DNA from: Gammaproteobacteria bacterium
GTDB lineage: Bacteria; Pseudomonadota; Gammaproteobacteria; SZUA-229
Length of the DNA stretch: 18,200 nucleotides
Assembly: GCA_024278435.1 (NCBI GenBank)
Contig: JAJRTD010000197.1
Coordinates: 1-18,200, forward strand
Direction of reading: 5' to 3'
Below, one piece after another: positions 1-6,945 of this stretch; within the stretch, counting starts at the first letter, position 1; the number at the start of each line of letters is the position of its first letter. A program made the translations under genes and the position numbers. Below the pieces are notes generated by a model. It was not told the origin of the DNA, ran no database searches, and was given only the letters and a program-made list of their open reading frames with translations.

Positions 1-1
1 A

Positions 2-127
2 TATGAGTGTTCTTCAGGCATCGATACAGCCGATGCCCGACAAAGAGGCGGAATATTACAGGCAATCGGCCCTGCAGACAAGCCTAAACTCCCTTTATTG
101 AGTAAATTATTCAGAAAAACCAGCTGA
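2..127 (+). CDS. possible C-terminal end of an unrecognised protein (5' end outside window)
   Basis: The frame beginning at base 2 is open from the window edge to a TGA at 125-127, giving 41 residues that end in PLLSKLFRKTS. The basic, leucine-rich tail looks like a plausible protein C-terminus, but 41 open codons at a window edge are weak evidence. A second frame (ATG at 3, stop TGA near 110) is also open, so the choice of frame is uncertain. I do not recognise a family. If real, the gene converges on the minus-strand ferredoxin gene and candidate small RNA to its right. Confidence 0.3.
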   Translation, partial: YECSSGIDTADARQRGGILQAIGPADKPKLPLLSKLFRKTS

Positions 128-219
128 TTGATCCTGATTCATCATAAAGCGCCGGTTAACGGCCTGTAGCGACGTGATATTTGCATCCCCCGGGTACCCG
201 CCCTGGCCAGAAATCAGGC

Positions 220-248
220 AAAAAAAAGCGCGGATAAAAATCCGCGCT
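220..248 (-). terminator. Rho-independent terminator (minus strand)
   Basis: Bases 227-235 and 240-248 form a perfect 9-bp GC-rich inverted repeat (AGCGCGGAT / ATCCGCGCT) with a four-base loop. On the minus strand the hairpin is followed directly by seven Ts (226-220). On the plus strand no T-run follows, so it works for minus-strand transcription only. It would end the candidate small RNA that starts near 311, and any read-through from the ferredoxin gene whose stop lies about 185 bp upstream. Confidence 0.85.
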
Positions 249-311
249 GAAAATTACCACCAAAGGGAGGATGGAGGAAATATGAAAAAAGACTCAATTG
301 CATAAATCTAT
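220..311 (-). ncRNA. candidate small regulatory RNA with two CCUCC motifs
   Basis: This stretch lies between a near-consensus sigma70 promoter (318-346, minus) and a strong intrinsic terminator (220-248), and no protein family is visible in it. The predicted RNA is about 92 nt. Its single-stranded part contains CCTCCATCCTCCC (minus strand, 277 to 265), two C-rich motifs complementary to Shine-Dalgarno sequences, followed by a U-rich stretch and the terminator hairpin. Known small RNAs in several bacteria use such C-rich motifs, usually in loops, to pair with ribosome binding sites. That comparison is inference, because I cannot match this RNA to a named family. Start and length are estimated from the promoter. 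An alternative is that it is the 3' untranslated end of the ferredoxin transcript. Confidence 0.55.
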
Positions 312-317
312 ATAAGA

Positions 318-346
318 ATATTATAATATATCCACTTAACTGTCAA
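318..346 (-). promoter_or_regulatory. strong sigma70 promoter, minus strand
   Basis: On the minus strand a perfect -35 hexamer TTGACA (346 to 341) is followed after 17 bases by TAATAT (323 to 318). An overlapping TATAAT lies at a 15-base spacing. The region around it is very AT-rich. The predicted start is near 311, with no coding gene before the terminator at 220-248, which is why a small RNA is proposed. Confidence 0.7.
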
Positions 347-431
347 GACACAAAACCCGAATCTTTACACAAACAATATAAGTATTTATATTTCAATAAC
401 TTAAACAAAATACCCCAATTTACAGATCTAT

Positions 432-755
432 TTACTGGCCGTCAGGCTCAATCAATAATCGTTTTACCACCTGCCCGCCGACGAGATGTTTATCAATAAT
501 CTCATCAATATCTTCACGATCCAGGTAGCTGTACCATGTCTCTTCAGGATAGACCACGAGAACGGGGCCAAGTTAACACCGATCCAGACATCCGGCACTA
601 TTTATACGAATTTTTCCGGCGCCGGACAAACCCAGCTGTTTTATTCGATTTTTAGCATAAGCCCTGATTTCCGTCGCATTGCACTGCTCACAGCACTGCT
701 GGCCGGATTCACGGGAATTGGTACATAAAAACACGTGATATTTATAGTACGACAC
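432..755 (-). pseudogene. thioredoxin-like [2Fe-2S] ferredoxin, interrupted by an in-frame TAA
   Basis: The start is a GTG (755-753) placed four bases after a strong Shine-Dalgarno GAGGAGGT on the minus strand. The protein begins VSYYKYHVFLCTN, the typical start of the small thioredoxin-fold [2Fe-2S] ferredoxins. Candidate cluster cysteines are at 11, 21/22/25, 56 and 60 (GCLDRC). Codon 61, where the family normally has Glu (GCLDRCELGP), is TAA at 573-575. The same frame then continues as LGPVLVVYPEETWYSYLDRE and on to a TAA at 432-434, giving the full family length of about 106 residues. So one nonsense codon interrupts an otherwise intact gene. A truncated 60-residue product would keep the cysteines but lose the C-terminal part of the fold. 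The gene diverges from coq7. It could be a recent null mutation, an assembly error or recoding. Confidence 0.8.
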
Positions 756-819
756 CTCAACCTCCTCTTTTTTAATGTTAAATATTGCATAGCAGGGAAA
801 TAAGCAGCAATATACACCA

Positions 820-1458
820 ATGCGTAGATATAATTCATTTGACCAGCTGATTATGCAGGCGGATACCGCGGTACGAACCCTGTTTGGCGAAGCCATTGTC
901 AGCGGCCGCGACTATCCGGCTGAAAACGTTCCGGATATGGAACTCAACGAGCAGGAAAAAAAGCAGGTCAGCGGGCTGATGCGGGTCAATCACAGCGGCG
1001 AAGTCTCGGCCCAGGCCCTGTACCAGGGACAGTCACTGACCTCGCGCAACCAGGAAATAAGGGAAAAGCTGCAGCAGGCCGCTATCGAGGAAAACGACCA
1101 CCTGGACTGGACCAAACGGCGTCTGCACGAACTGGACAGCCATACCAGCCTGCTCAACCCGCTGTGGTATGGCGGTTCTTTTGCCATTGGTGCTTTTGCC
1201 GGCGCGATCGGTGATAAATGGAACCTGGGCTTTCTCGCCGAAACCGAGCATCAGGTCGTCAAACACCTGGAATCGCACCTGGACAAACTGCCCGGCAGCG
1301 ACCTGCGCAGCCGCGCCATTCTGGAACAGATGAAAGTCGACGAATTAAAACATGCCACAACAGCCATCGAAAACGGCGCCGCTGAACTGCCGCCACCGGT
1401 AAAAACCCTGATGGCTGCCATGTCAAAAGTAATGACTGGCACGGCATACTATATCTAG
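820..1458 (+). CDS. coq7: Coq7-type demethoxyubiquinone hydroxylase
   Basis: Carboxylate-bridged di-iron hydroxylase that converts 2-polyprenyl-3-methyl-6-methoxy-1,4-benzoquinol to the 5-hydroxy form, the last ring hydroxylation of ubiquinone synthesis, at the membrane face. The 212 residues match the family length. Iron-ligand motifs are visible: Glu61 in NHSGE (57-61), E91-x2-H94 in the first helix pair, then AETEH and DELKHA in the second half. The hydrophobic stretch YGGSFAIGAFAGAIGD between them fits the membrane-binding region. The start MRRYNSFDQLIMQAD aligns with Pseudomonas Coq7 starts, although the ribosome binding site is weak. The gene diverges from the ferredoxin gene (64 bp between starts) and ends 19 bp before the convergent DUF885 gene. 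In P. aeruginosa coq7 also lies near vfr and an OsmC gene. It ends with TAG, so UAG works as a normal stop here. Confidence 0.96.
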   Translation: MRRYNSFDQLIMQADTAVRTLFGEAIVSGRDYPAENVPDMELNEQEKKQVSGLMRVNHSGEVSAQALYQGQSLTSRNQEIREKLQQAAIEENDHLDWTKRRLHELDSHTSLLNPLWYGGSFAIGAFAGAIGDKWNLGFLAETEHQVVKHLESHLDKLPGSDLRSRAILEQMKVDELKHATTAIENGAAELPPPVKTLMAAMSKVMTGTAYYI

Positions 1459-1477
1459 CCGCCCCGTTCAGGCCACA

Positions 1478-3184
1478 CTATTCAGCAAAAATCTCGTCGT
1501 GAATCGACTGCCACACTGACTCGCCAAAAACTGACTGGATAATCAGCGGCAAAGCGATCGAACCTTCCGATAACAGCCTGTCGTGAAAATCCTTCAGTTT
1601 TGAATCATCCGCAGCCACCACCTTGTCGCGGGCTTTTAAAATAATTTCACGGCCAAGGGCATAACACATCGGTGTCGCCGCGGCGTTACTGTACCAGCTG
1701 ATTTCTGCTTTTGCCTGTGACGGATCAAAACCCAGCTTGTCGACCAGCAGGCCGGCAGCCGCTTCAAAATCAAATTGCCCGGTATGCATCTTCACATCGA
1801 TGATAACCCTCAGGGCACGCCACAAGCGGTCACGCAATAAAATAAAGCGGTGCTCTTTTTCATTGTATAAACCCTGTTCAAATACCAGCTGTTCGCAGTA
1901 CAGCGCCCAGCCTTCATACATACTGGCCGAAGCAAACAACTGGCGGGTGATATTGTTTTTATTGCTCTGGTTGGCGACTACAAACTGCAGGTGATGACCG
2001 GGGAATGCCTCGTGCACGGAAGTCAGGTCAATGCTGAACTGGTTATGCTCTGCCAGCAGCGACTCATCTTCCACCGTGGTGACATAATACAGGCCCCGCT
2101 GCTTCGGATCCGAAGGCATGGGCGGTTCGTAGGCGGCAAAGGGAATGAGCTCGCGCAGAAAAGAAGGGGTTTGCTGCACCTTCAGTGACTGCTTTTCAGG
2201 AACCGTGACAATATCGGCTTTCATCAGCCATGCATGTGCGGCCTGCATTTTTTTGCGGTAGCTATCAAGCAGCTGTGAAGCATCCGGATGGTTGGCGCGA
2301 ACCATTTCCAGCGCCCGGTTGATATCCTGCTCCCCGCAGATCAGCTGACTCTGCTGCAACAGGGCTTTTTCTGTTTCTTCGACCAGGCGCTCACCAAAGT
2401 GCAGGATCTTTTTCGCATCCGTGTCAAAAAAGTGCTGCTCGTTGATCAGGCGGTTAAAGCGATAATGGCCGGAAGCGAACTTGCCCTGCGCCTGCGGTAG
2501 AACATCGGTTTCAAGATAGGCTGCAAAATCCTTGAGCGCCACGGCCGCCGCGTCAAACAACGGCTGTAGCCGGGACGGGTTGGTGAATTTGGCAGTAATC
2601 AGTGGATGGCGCGCCAGTCCGCGTATGAAATCCGCACCGGCAGCAGAAACCTCTTTTGCCGTGATGGTCCACTCTGGTACCACGCGCTCAGGATAACGTG
2701 ACAGCATGACTTTTGCGCCACGCAGGTATTCAGGTATATGCTCAAGACGGCGTTTGACTGCCTGGTGAACATTGTTGCCCGGGTGAATCAGTAACTGGTA
2801 TATGGCATTGACCGGCACGTAATCAATGGGATTACGGTAACGCCAGTCATTTTCCTCCAGGTCATGCAGTTCAATGGCAATGGCACCCTTTATAATACGA
2901 AAATCGGTCTGCCGGCTGTCATCCAGTTCTGAATAGTGTATTTCATCCAGTGCCGACAGCATTTTCTGATCCAGGATAATCAGCGCACCGATATCATCAT
3001 GCTCATAACTGGTTAGCTTGTCGGCAAAATCATTAACCCCGACATCGACCGCAGCTTCCGGATGGTAACGAAACCAGGAGTGATAAAATTGATCACACAG
3101 GGTATCAAATTGCCCGTTACTCGGATTTTCAGCAACCACTGGGGTTTCTGTTGTGCTGGGTTCAGAATTATCAGGTACAGGCAT
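1478..3184 (-). CDS. DUF885 family zinc-metallopeptidase-like protein
   Basis: 568 residues, the usual size for DUF885. The characteristic HExxPGHH motif is present as HEAFPGHH (residues 391-398, bases about 1991-2014), with a downstream EGWALYCEQ segment that probably supplies a further metal ligand. The family resembles gluzincin-type carboxypeptidases, and substrates of most members are unknown. I see no signal peptide: the N-terminus is Pro/Ser/Thr/Glu-rich (MPVPDNSEPSTTETPVV), so the protein is probably cytoplasmic. The start lies 24 bp after the osmC stop with only a weak GGA ribosome binding site, so the two genes probably share a transcript. In Pseudomonas the corresponding place between osmC and coq7 is held by speD, so this gene is a lineage-specific occupant. 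Its reaction here is not known. Confidence 0.88.
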   Translation of the reverse strand: MPVPDNSEPSTTETPVVAENPSNGQFDTLCDQFYHSWFRYHPEAAVDVGVNDFADKLTSYEHDDIGALIILDQKMLSALDEIHYSELDDSRQTDFRIIKGAIAIELHDLEENDWRYRNPIDYVPVNAIYQLLIHPGNNVHQAVKRRLEHIPEYLRGAKVMLSRYPERVVPEWTITAKEVSAAGADFIRGLARHPLITAKFTNPSRLQPLFDAAAVALKDFAAYLETDVLPQAQGKFASGHYRFNRLINEQHFFDTDAKKILHFGERLVEETEKALLQQSQLICGEQDINRALEMVRANHPDASQLLDSYRKKMQAAHAWLMKADIVTVPEKQSLKVQQTPSFLRELIPFAAYEPPMPSDPKQRGLYYVTTVEDESLLAEHNQFSIDLTSVHEAFPGHHLQFVVANQSNKNNITRQLFASASMYEGWALYCEQLVFEQGLYNEKEHRFILLRDRLWRALRVIIDVKMHTGQFDFEAAAGLLVDKLGFDPSQAKAEISWYSNAAATPMCYALGREIILKARDKVVAADDSKLKDFHDRLLSEGSIALPLIIQSVFGESVWQSIHDEIFAE

Positions 3185-3208
3185 CAGTATTTTTCCGGTT
3201 TTCTGTTT

Positions 3209-3628
3209 TTAATCTTCTTCGATTATTTCAAAGTCATGCGTCACATCAGCCGCTTGCGCCAGCATAATGGAGACAGAGCAGTATTTTTCAGCGGTCATAT
3301 CAACGGCACGGGCCACTTTTTTTTCATCGAGGTCCCTGCCTTTAACCACGTAATGCACGTGAATTTTAGTAAATACTTTCGGTACATCCTCGGCACGCTC
3401 TGCCGATAATTCCACCTGGCAGTCGCTGATCGCCTGGCGCTGGCGCTGCAGAATCAGCACCACGTCAAAGGCGGTACAACCGCCCATGCCCAGCAGCACC
3501 ATCTCCATCGGTCTGACACCCAGGTTCCTTCCGCCACTCTCCGGTGGCCCGTCCATCACCACGGAATGCCCGCTTTCAGACTCACCGACAAACGACATAT
3601 TATCCAGCCATTTCACCACTGCTTTCAT
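3209..3628 (-). CDS. OsmC/Ohr superfamily protein, YhfA-like
   Basis: 139 residues, close to E. coli YhfA. The two redox-active cysteines of the OsmC fold are visible: Cys51 in GMGGCTAFDV and Cys117 in KYCSVSIML. Arg39 of the GVRPMEM segment fits the conserved Arg. Characterised OsmC/Ohr proteins are thiol peroxidases acting on organic hydroperoxides. The role of the YhfA branch is less clear. A Shine-Dalgarno AAAGG lies 8 bases before the ATG. The gene is divergent from crp, with 79 bp between starts, the same arrangement as yhfA-crp in E. coli and osmC-vfr in Pseudomonas. That makes control of the shared intergenic region by Crp plausible, but I could not identify a canonical Crp site there. 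Confidence 0.92.
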   Translation of the reverse strand: MKAVVKWLDNMSFVGESESGHSVVMDGPPESGGRNLGVRPMEMVLLGMGGCTAFDVVLILQRQRQAISDCQVELSAERAEDVPKVFTKIHVHYVVKGRDLDEKKVARAVDMTAEKYCSVSIMLAQAADVTHDFEIIEED

Positions 3629-3707
3629 GCTAAAACCTTTAGTAATTCAATATTGTTGTGTATTATCCACTGTATTTAAATGCGTTGAAACACTACCGGT
3701 AAAGATA

Positions 3708-4367
3708 ATGAGCATCGTTAGAGAAATTCCTGCACTCAATCCTTCACTGGAACACTTACTGAAATTTTCCCACCGCAAATCCTACAAAGCCAAAAAGATT
3801 ATTATCCATGAAGGTGATGTTTCCAGCAGCCTCTACTATATCATTGAGGGCTCGGTAAGCGTACTGACCGAAAGCGAAACCGGGGAAGAAATTATACTGG
3901 CACAGTTAAACAAGGGCGACTTTTTTGGCGAGGCAGGCCTGTTTGAAACCGTGCCCGGCGATGAAAGCAAGCGCACCGCCCGTATTATTGCACGCACAGA
4001 CAGCCTTATTGCCGAAATAAGTTATACCCAGTTTAAACAGATAGTCAGTAACGACCCCAGCGTGATGTTCCTGCTGACCGGGCAGATCTTCCAGCGCCTG
4101 AAAAAAACCAGCCAGAAAGTCCGCGACCTGATTTTCCTTGACGTCAAGGGTCGTATTGCCCACTGCCTGCTTGAGTTAAGCCATGAACCCGATGCCATGA
4201 CCCACCCCGAGGGCATGCAGATAAAAATAACCCGCCAGGACCTGGCCAAAATGGCCGGCTGCTCGCGTGAAATGGCCGGGCGGGTATTAAAAGAACTGGA
4301 AGATGACGGATTGATTACCGCACATGGTAAAACCATTGTGGTGTTTGGTGCGCGACAGCGCAGGTAA
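3708..4367 (+). CDS. crp: cAMP receptor protein (Crp/Vfr)
   Basis: Global cAMP-dependent transcription regulator, cytoplasmic dimer. The 219-residue protein has a cyclic-nucleotide-binding domain with GEAGLF (74-79) and Arg89-Thr90, equivalent to E. coli Arg82-Ser83. Thr134-Ser135 stand at the dimer helix (E. coli Thr127-Ser128). The C-terminal winged helix-turn-helix has recognition helix CSREMAGRVLK, with Arg187, Glu188 and Arg192 at the DNA-contacting positions. The segment MTHPEGMQIKITRQDL is almost identical to E. coli Crp. I chose the ATG at 3708 because homology begins there. The same frame is open upstream to 3486, but that part lies over osmC on the opposite strand and lacks homology. 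The ribosome binding site (GGTAAAG) is modest. The gene converges on trpC, 20 bp apart. Confidence 0.96.
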   Translation: MSIVREIPALNPSLEHLLKFSHRKSYKAKKIIIHEGDVSSSLYYIIEGSVSVLTESETGEEIILAQLNKGDFFGEAGLFETVPGDESKRTARIIARTDSLIAEISYTQFKQIVSNDPSVMFLLTGQIFQRLKKTSQKVRDLIFLDVKGRIAHCLLELSHEPDAMTHPEGMQIKITRQDLAKMAGCSREMAGRVLKELEDDGLITAHGKTIVVFGARQRR

Positions 4368-4387
4368 CCGAAGCGCTTGCAGAAACG

Positions 4388-5188
4388 CTAAAAGAACAGC
4401 TCCGCCAGTTTTTCACCGGGATCGTCCGCCCGCATAAAGGCCTCACCCACCAGAAAAGCGTTCACCGCGTGATCACGCATTAACTTCACATCCGCTTTGC
4501 TATGAATACCGGACTCGGTAACCAGTATATGTTTATCACTGACCATGTCACGCATATCCAGGGTTGTATCCAGCGAGGTATCAAAGGTCCGCAGGTTGCG
4601 GTTATTGATGCCGATCAGGCGCGCATCCGTTTTCAGGGCACGCTGCATCTCCTGTTCGTCATGCACCTCCATCAGCACATCCATTTCAAGCGCATGCGCC
4701 AGATTACACAAAGAATGCAGAGGCTCATCATCAAGTGCGGCAACAATTAACAGGATACAGTCTGCATCAATGGCACGGGCCTCGTAAACCTGGTAGGGAT
4801 CAATAATAAAATCCTTGCGGATGACCGGCAGCTAGCAGGCGGCCCTTGCCTGTTTCAAATACGCTTCACTGCCCTGAAAAAAATCGCTGTCGGTTAAAAC
4901 CGACAGGCAGGCCGCGCCATGGTTGGCATAGCTTTTTGCAATCGCTGCCGGCTGAAAGTCTTCACGCAGCACACCCTTACTGGGTGATGCCTTTTTTATT
5001 TCGGCAATAACGGCAGAGGCGTTGCTGCTGATTTTATTTTCAATGGCGCGAATAAAACCACGAACCTTATCCGCACTCTCACACTGCTGCTTTAAATCAT
5101 CAATGGAAACCTTTGCCGAACGCTGGGCTATTTCCTCGCGTTTACGGTCAAGAATTTTTATAAGGATATCGGGGGTTTTATTGCTCAT
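4388..5188 (-). pseudogene. trpC: indole-3-glycerol-phosphate synthase, interrupted by an in-frame TAG
   Basis: TrpC closes the indole ring by converting CdRP to indole-3-glycerol phosphate. Read through, the frame from ATG 5188 to the stop at 4388 gives 266 codons, the usual length. IKKASPSKG is present before the break. Then comes a TAG at 4832-4834, in the context TGC TAG CTG, at a variable position just before the conserved [20 protein letters not shown]. After it the frame stays open with [21 protein letters not shown] and [14 protein letters not shown], so every later catalytic motif is kept. This is a single nonsense codon, not a frameshift. The start at 5188 ([20 protein letters not shown]) fits the family. 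A longer frame to 5248 overlaps trpD and lacks homology. A product stopping at the TAG would be 118 residues, less than half of the TIM barrel, and inactive on its own. trpD lies 34 bp upstream. Confidence 0.9.
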
Positions 5189-5222
5189 CTTTTTGCGTTT
5201 TTTGCAGCTATCAGATTTACTG

Positions 5223-6254
5223 TTATTTATATGTGCTGGTTTTTTCAATCAGCTGCTGCAGCTTTTCATTCACCGAACCGCTGGCAATGACCTGCTGTGC
5301 TTTTTCAATTCCGGCCACCAGGGTATCACTGAGCCCGGCTGCATAAATAGCAGCGCCGGCATTCAGGCAGACAATGTCCTTTGCCGGGCCCTGTTCATTA
5401 TTAAACACGCTTTTTATGATTTGCAGGCTGTGCGCTGAATCCCTGGCCCGTATGGTTTCCAGCTCAGCGCGGTGCATATCAAAGTCTTCCGGCTGTATGC
5501 TGTAGGTACTGACATCGCCATCCTTGAGCTCGGCCACAAAGGTCTCTGAAGCAATACTGATCTCATCCATGCCATCCCCGGCATGCACCACCAGTACATG
5601 CTTGCTACCCAGCTGTTTTAATACCTGCGCCAGCGGTTCTACCAGTTCCTTGCTGAACACGCCCAGCACCTGGTTGGGCGCGCCGGCCGGGTTGGTTAAC
5701 GGACCCAGCACATTAAAGATGGTGCGCACCCCCATTTCCCGGCGCGGGCCGATAGCATGTTTCATGGCGCTGTGGTGCAACGGTGCAAACATAAAGCCGA
5801 CGCCGATTTCATTGACACACTCGGCGACCTGCTGCGCTGTCAGTTCCAGGTTAACACCGGCAGTTTCCAGCACATCGGCGCTGCCGGATTTACTGCTGAT
5901 GGAGCGGTTACCGTGCTTGGCCACCTTGCCCCCGGCTGCTGCCACCACGATGGCGCTGGCGGTTGAAATATTAAAACTGCCGGAGGCATCACCGCCGGTG
6001 CCACAGGTATCCACCAGGTGGTTTTTGTCCACCTCCACCCGGCTGGCCAGTTCGCGCATGACTTTTGCGGCGGCAGCAATTTCATCAATGGTTTCACCTT
6101 TCATGCGCAGGCCGATAAGAAAGCCACCCACCTGTGCCGGCGTGGCCTCGCCAGTCATTATCAGGCGCATGGTGGCATGCATTTCATCAGCACTCAGGTC
6201 ACGTTTCTCGGTAACGGCTTTAATCGCCTGTTGCATAGTCATCACTGTATTCAT
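5223..6254 (-). CDS. trpD: anthranilate phosphoribosyltransferase
   Basis: Transfers phosphoribose from PRPP to anthranilate, the second committed step of tryptophan synthesis, in the cytoplasm. The 343 residues match the family length. The PRPP- and Mg-binding motifs are visible: GTGGD (85-89), FNISTASA, and [18 protein letters not shown]. These are followed by [13 protein letters not shown] and GPLTNPAGA. This is a stand-alone TrpD, not the TrpG-TrpD fusion of enteric bacteria. The ribosome binding site is poor (an AGAAG well upstream), and an internal Met5 or Met7 could be the true start. trpG ends 69 bp upstream and trpC starts 34 bp downstream, so the three form a trpGDC unit as in Pseudomonas. 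Confidence 0.97.
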   Translation of the reverse strand: MNTVMTMQQAIKAVTEKRDLSADEMHATMRLIMTGEATPAQVGGFLIGLRMKGETIDEIAAAAKVMRELASRVEVDKNHLVDTCGTGGDASGSFNISTASAIVVAAAGGKVAKHGNRSISSKSGSADVLETAGVNLELTAQQVAECVNEIGVGFMFAPLHHSAMKHAIGPRREMGVRTIFNVLGPLTNPAGAPNQVLGVFSKELVEPLAQVLKQLGSKHVLVVHAGDGMDEISIASETFVAELKDGDVSTYSIQPEDFDMHRAELETIRARDSAHSLQIIKSVFNNEQGPAKDIVCLNAGAAIYAAGLSDTLVAGIEKAQQVIASGSVNEKLQQLIEKTSTYK

Positions 6255-6323
6255 GTTTATGTTTTCTTCTGGTGGCCAATTATCGCGGAATAAATTCTGC
6301 GCCTACCGGCAGATTATCAACCA

Positions 6324-6905
6324 TTATTTTGATTTTAGAAAATTATTTAACAGATCATGGCCGTGTTCGGTCAGGATCGATTCGGGATGAAACTGCACGC
6401 CTTCAACATCCAGGGTTTTATGACGCACACCCATGATCTCGTCTATCTCACCGCTTTCGGTTTCCGTCCAGGCGGTAATTTCCAGGCAGTCCGGCAGTGA
6501 TTCTTTTTCAATGACCAGTGAATGATAACGGGTTGCTGTATAGGGGTTGCTTAAGCCTTCAAACACGTGCGCACTCTTATGATAGATGCGTGAGGTTTTA
6601 CCGTGCATGATCTCTTTGGCATGAACAATCTTTCCACCAAAAACCTGGCCGATACTCTGGTGCCCGAGACAGACCCCCAATACCGGAATTTTACCGGCAA
6701 AGGTTTTTATCGCCTGCATGGAAATACCCGCTTCGTCCGGGGTACAGGGGCCGGGAGAAATCATCAGTTTTTCCGGCGCCATGGCGGCGATTTCATCCAC
6801 GGTAATTTCGTCATTACGAAACACTTTCACATCGGCACCCAGCTCGCCCAGGTACTGCACCAGGTTGTAGGTAAAGGAATCGTAATTGTCTATCATTAAA
6901 AGCAT
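6324..6905 (-). CDS. trpG: anthranilate synthase component II (glutamine amidotransferase)
   Basis: Class I glutamine amidotransferase that supplies ammonia to TrpE for anthranilate formation. The catalytic triad is complete: nucleophile Cys79 in [11 protein letters not shown], and His173 and Glu175 in QFHPES. The oxyanion-loop motif [11 protein letters not shown] (50-60) is present. At 193 residues it is a stand-alone subunit. The start [15 protein letters not shown] is identical in type to Pseudomonas TrpG. No clear Shine-Dalgarno precedes it. The same protein may also serve aminodeoxychorismate synthase as PabA, as TrpG does in some bacteria. I see no separate pabA in the window. Confidence 0.97.
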   Translation of the reverse strand: MLLMIDNYDSFTYNLVQYLGELGADVKVFRNDEITVDEIAAMAPEKLMISPGPCTPDEAGISMQAIKTFAGKIPVLGVCLGHQSIGQVFGGKIVHAKEIMHGKTSRIYHKSAHVFEGLSNPYTATRYHSLVIEKESLPDCLEITAWTETESGEIDEIMGVRHKTLDVEGVQFHPESILTEHGHDLLNNFLKSK

Positions 6906-6945
6906 AAAACAAAGTTGTCAGTTGTATGTTGCAAGTGTGTATTTT

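Noticed and set aside
286..309. Short plus-strand ORF MKKDSIA behind a GGAGG-type ribosome site.
   Set aside because: The GGAGG blocks are the complement of the CCTCC motifs of the minus-strand RNA, which has a near-perfect promoter and terminator. No plus-strand promoter is visible and seven codons carry no homology signal.
573..896. 107-residue minus-strand ORF starting at 896 over coq7.
   Set aside because: Only the part after 755 resembles ferredoxin. The extension is antisense to coq7, and the GTG at 755 has a strong Shine-Dalgarno.
3486..3707. Upstream extension of crp to a 293-residue protein.
   Set aside because: The extra 74 residues lie antisense to osmC and have no homology to Crp. 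The ATG at 3708 gives the normal length.
3629..3707. Possible Crp site in the osmC-crp gap (TGTGTATTATCCACT).
   Set aside because: The TGTG and CAC halves have the wrong spacing compared with TGTGA-N6-TCACA, and the match is poor.
3629..3707. Sigma70 promoter for crp (TTGTTG and TATTTA).
   Set aside because: The hexamers have poor spacing and low match, so no promoter is called.
4388..5188. Recoding of the stop codons as selenocysteine or pyrrolysine, or a reassigned genetic code.
   Set aside because: The codons are TAG and TAA at positions where ordinary residues occur, coq7 ends normally at TAG and other genes at TAA, and no recoding structure is evident.
5524..6390. 288-residue plus-strand ORF opposite trpD.
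   Set aside because: It is antisense to a clearly conserved trpD, is rich in Ser, Pro and Ala as a shadow frame, and matches no family I know.
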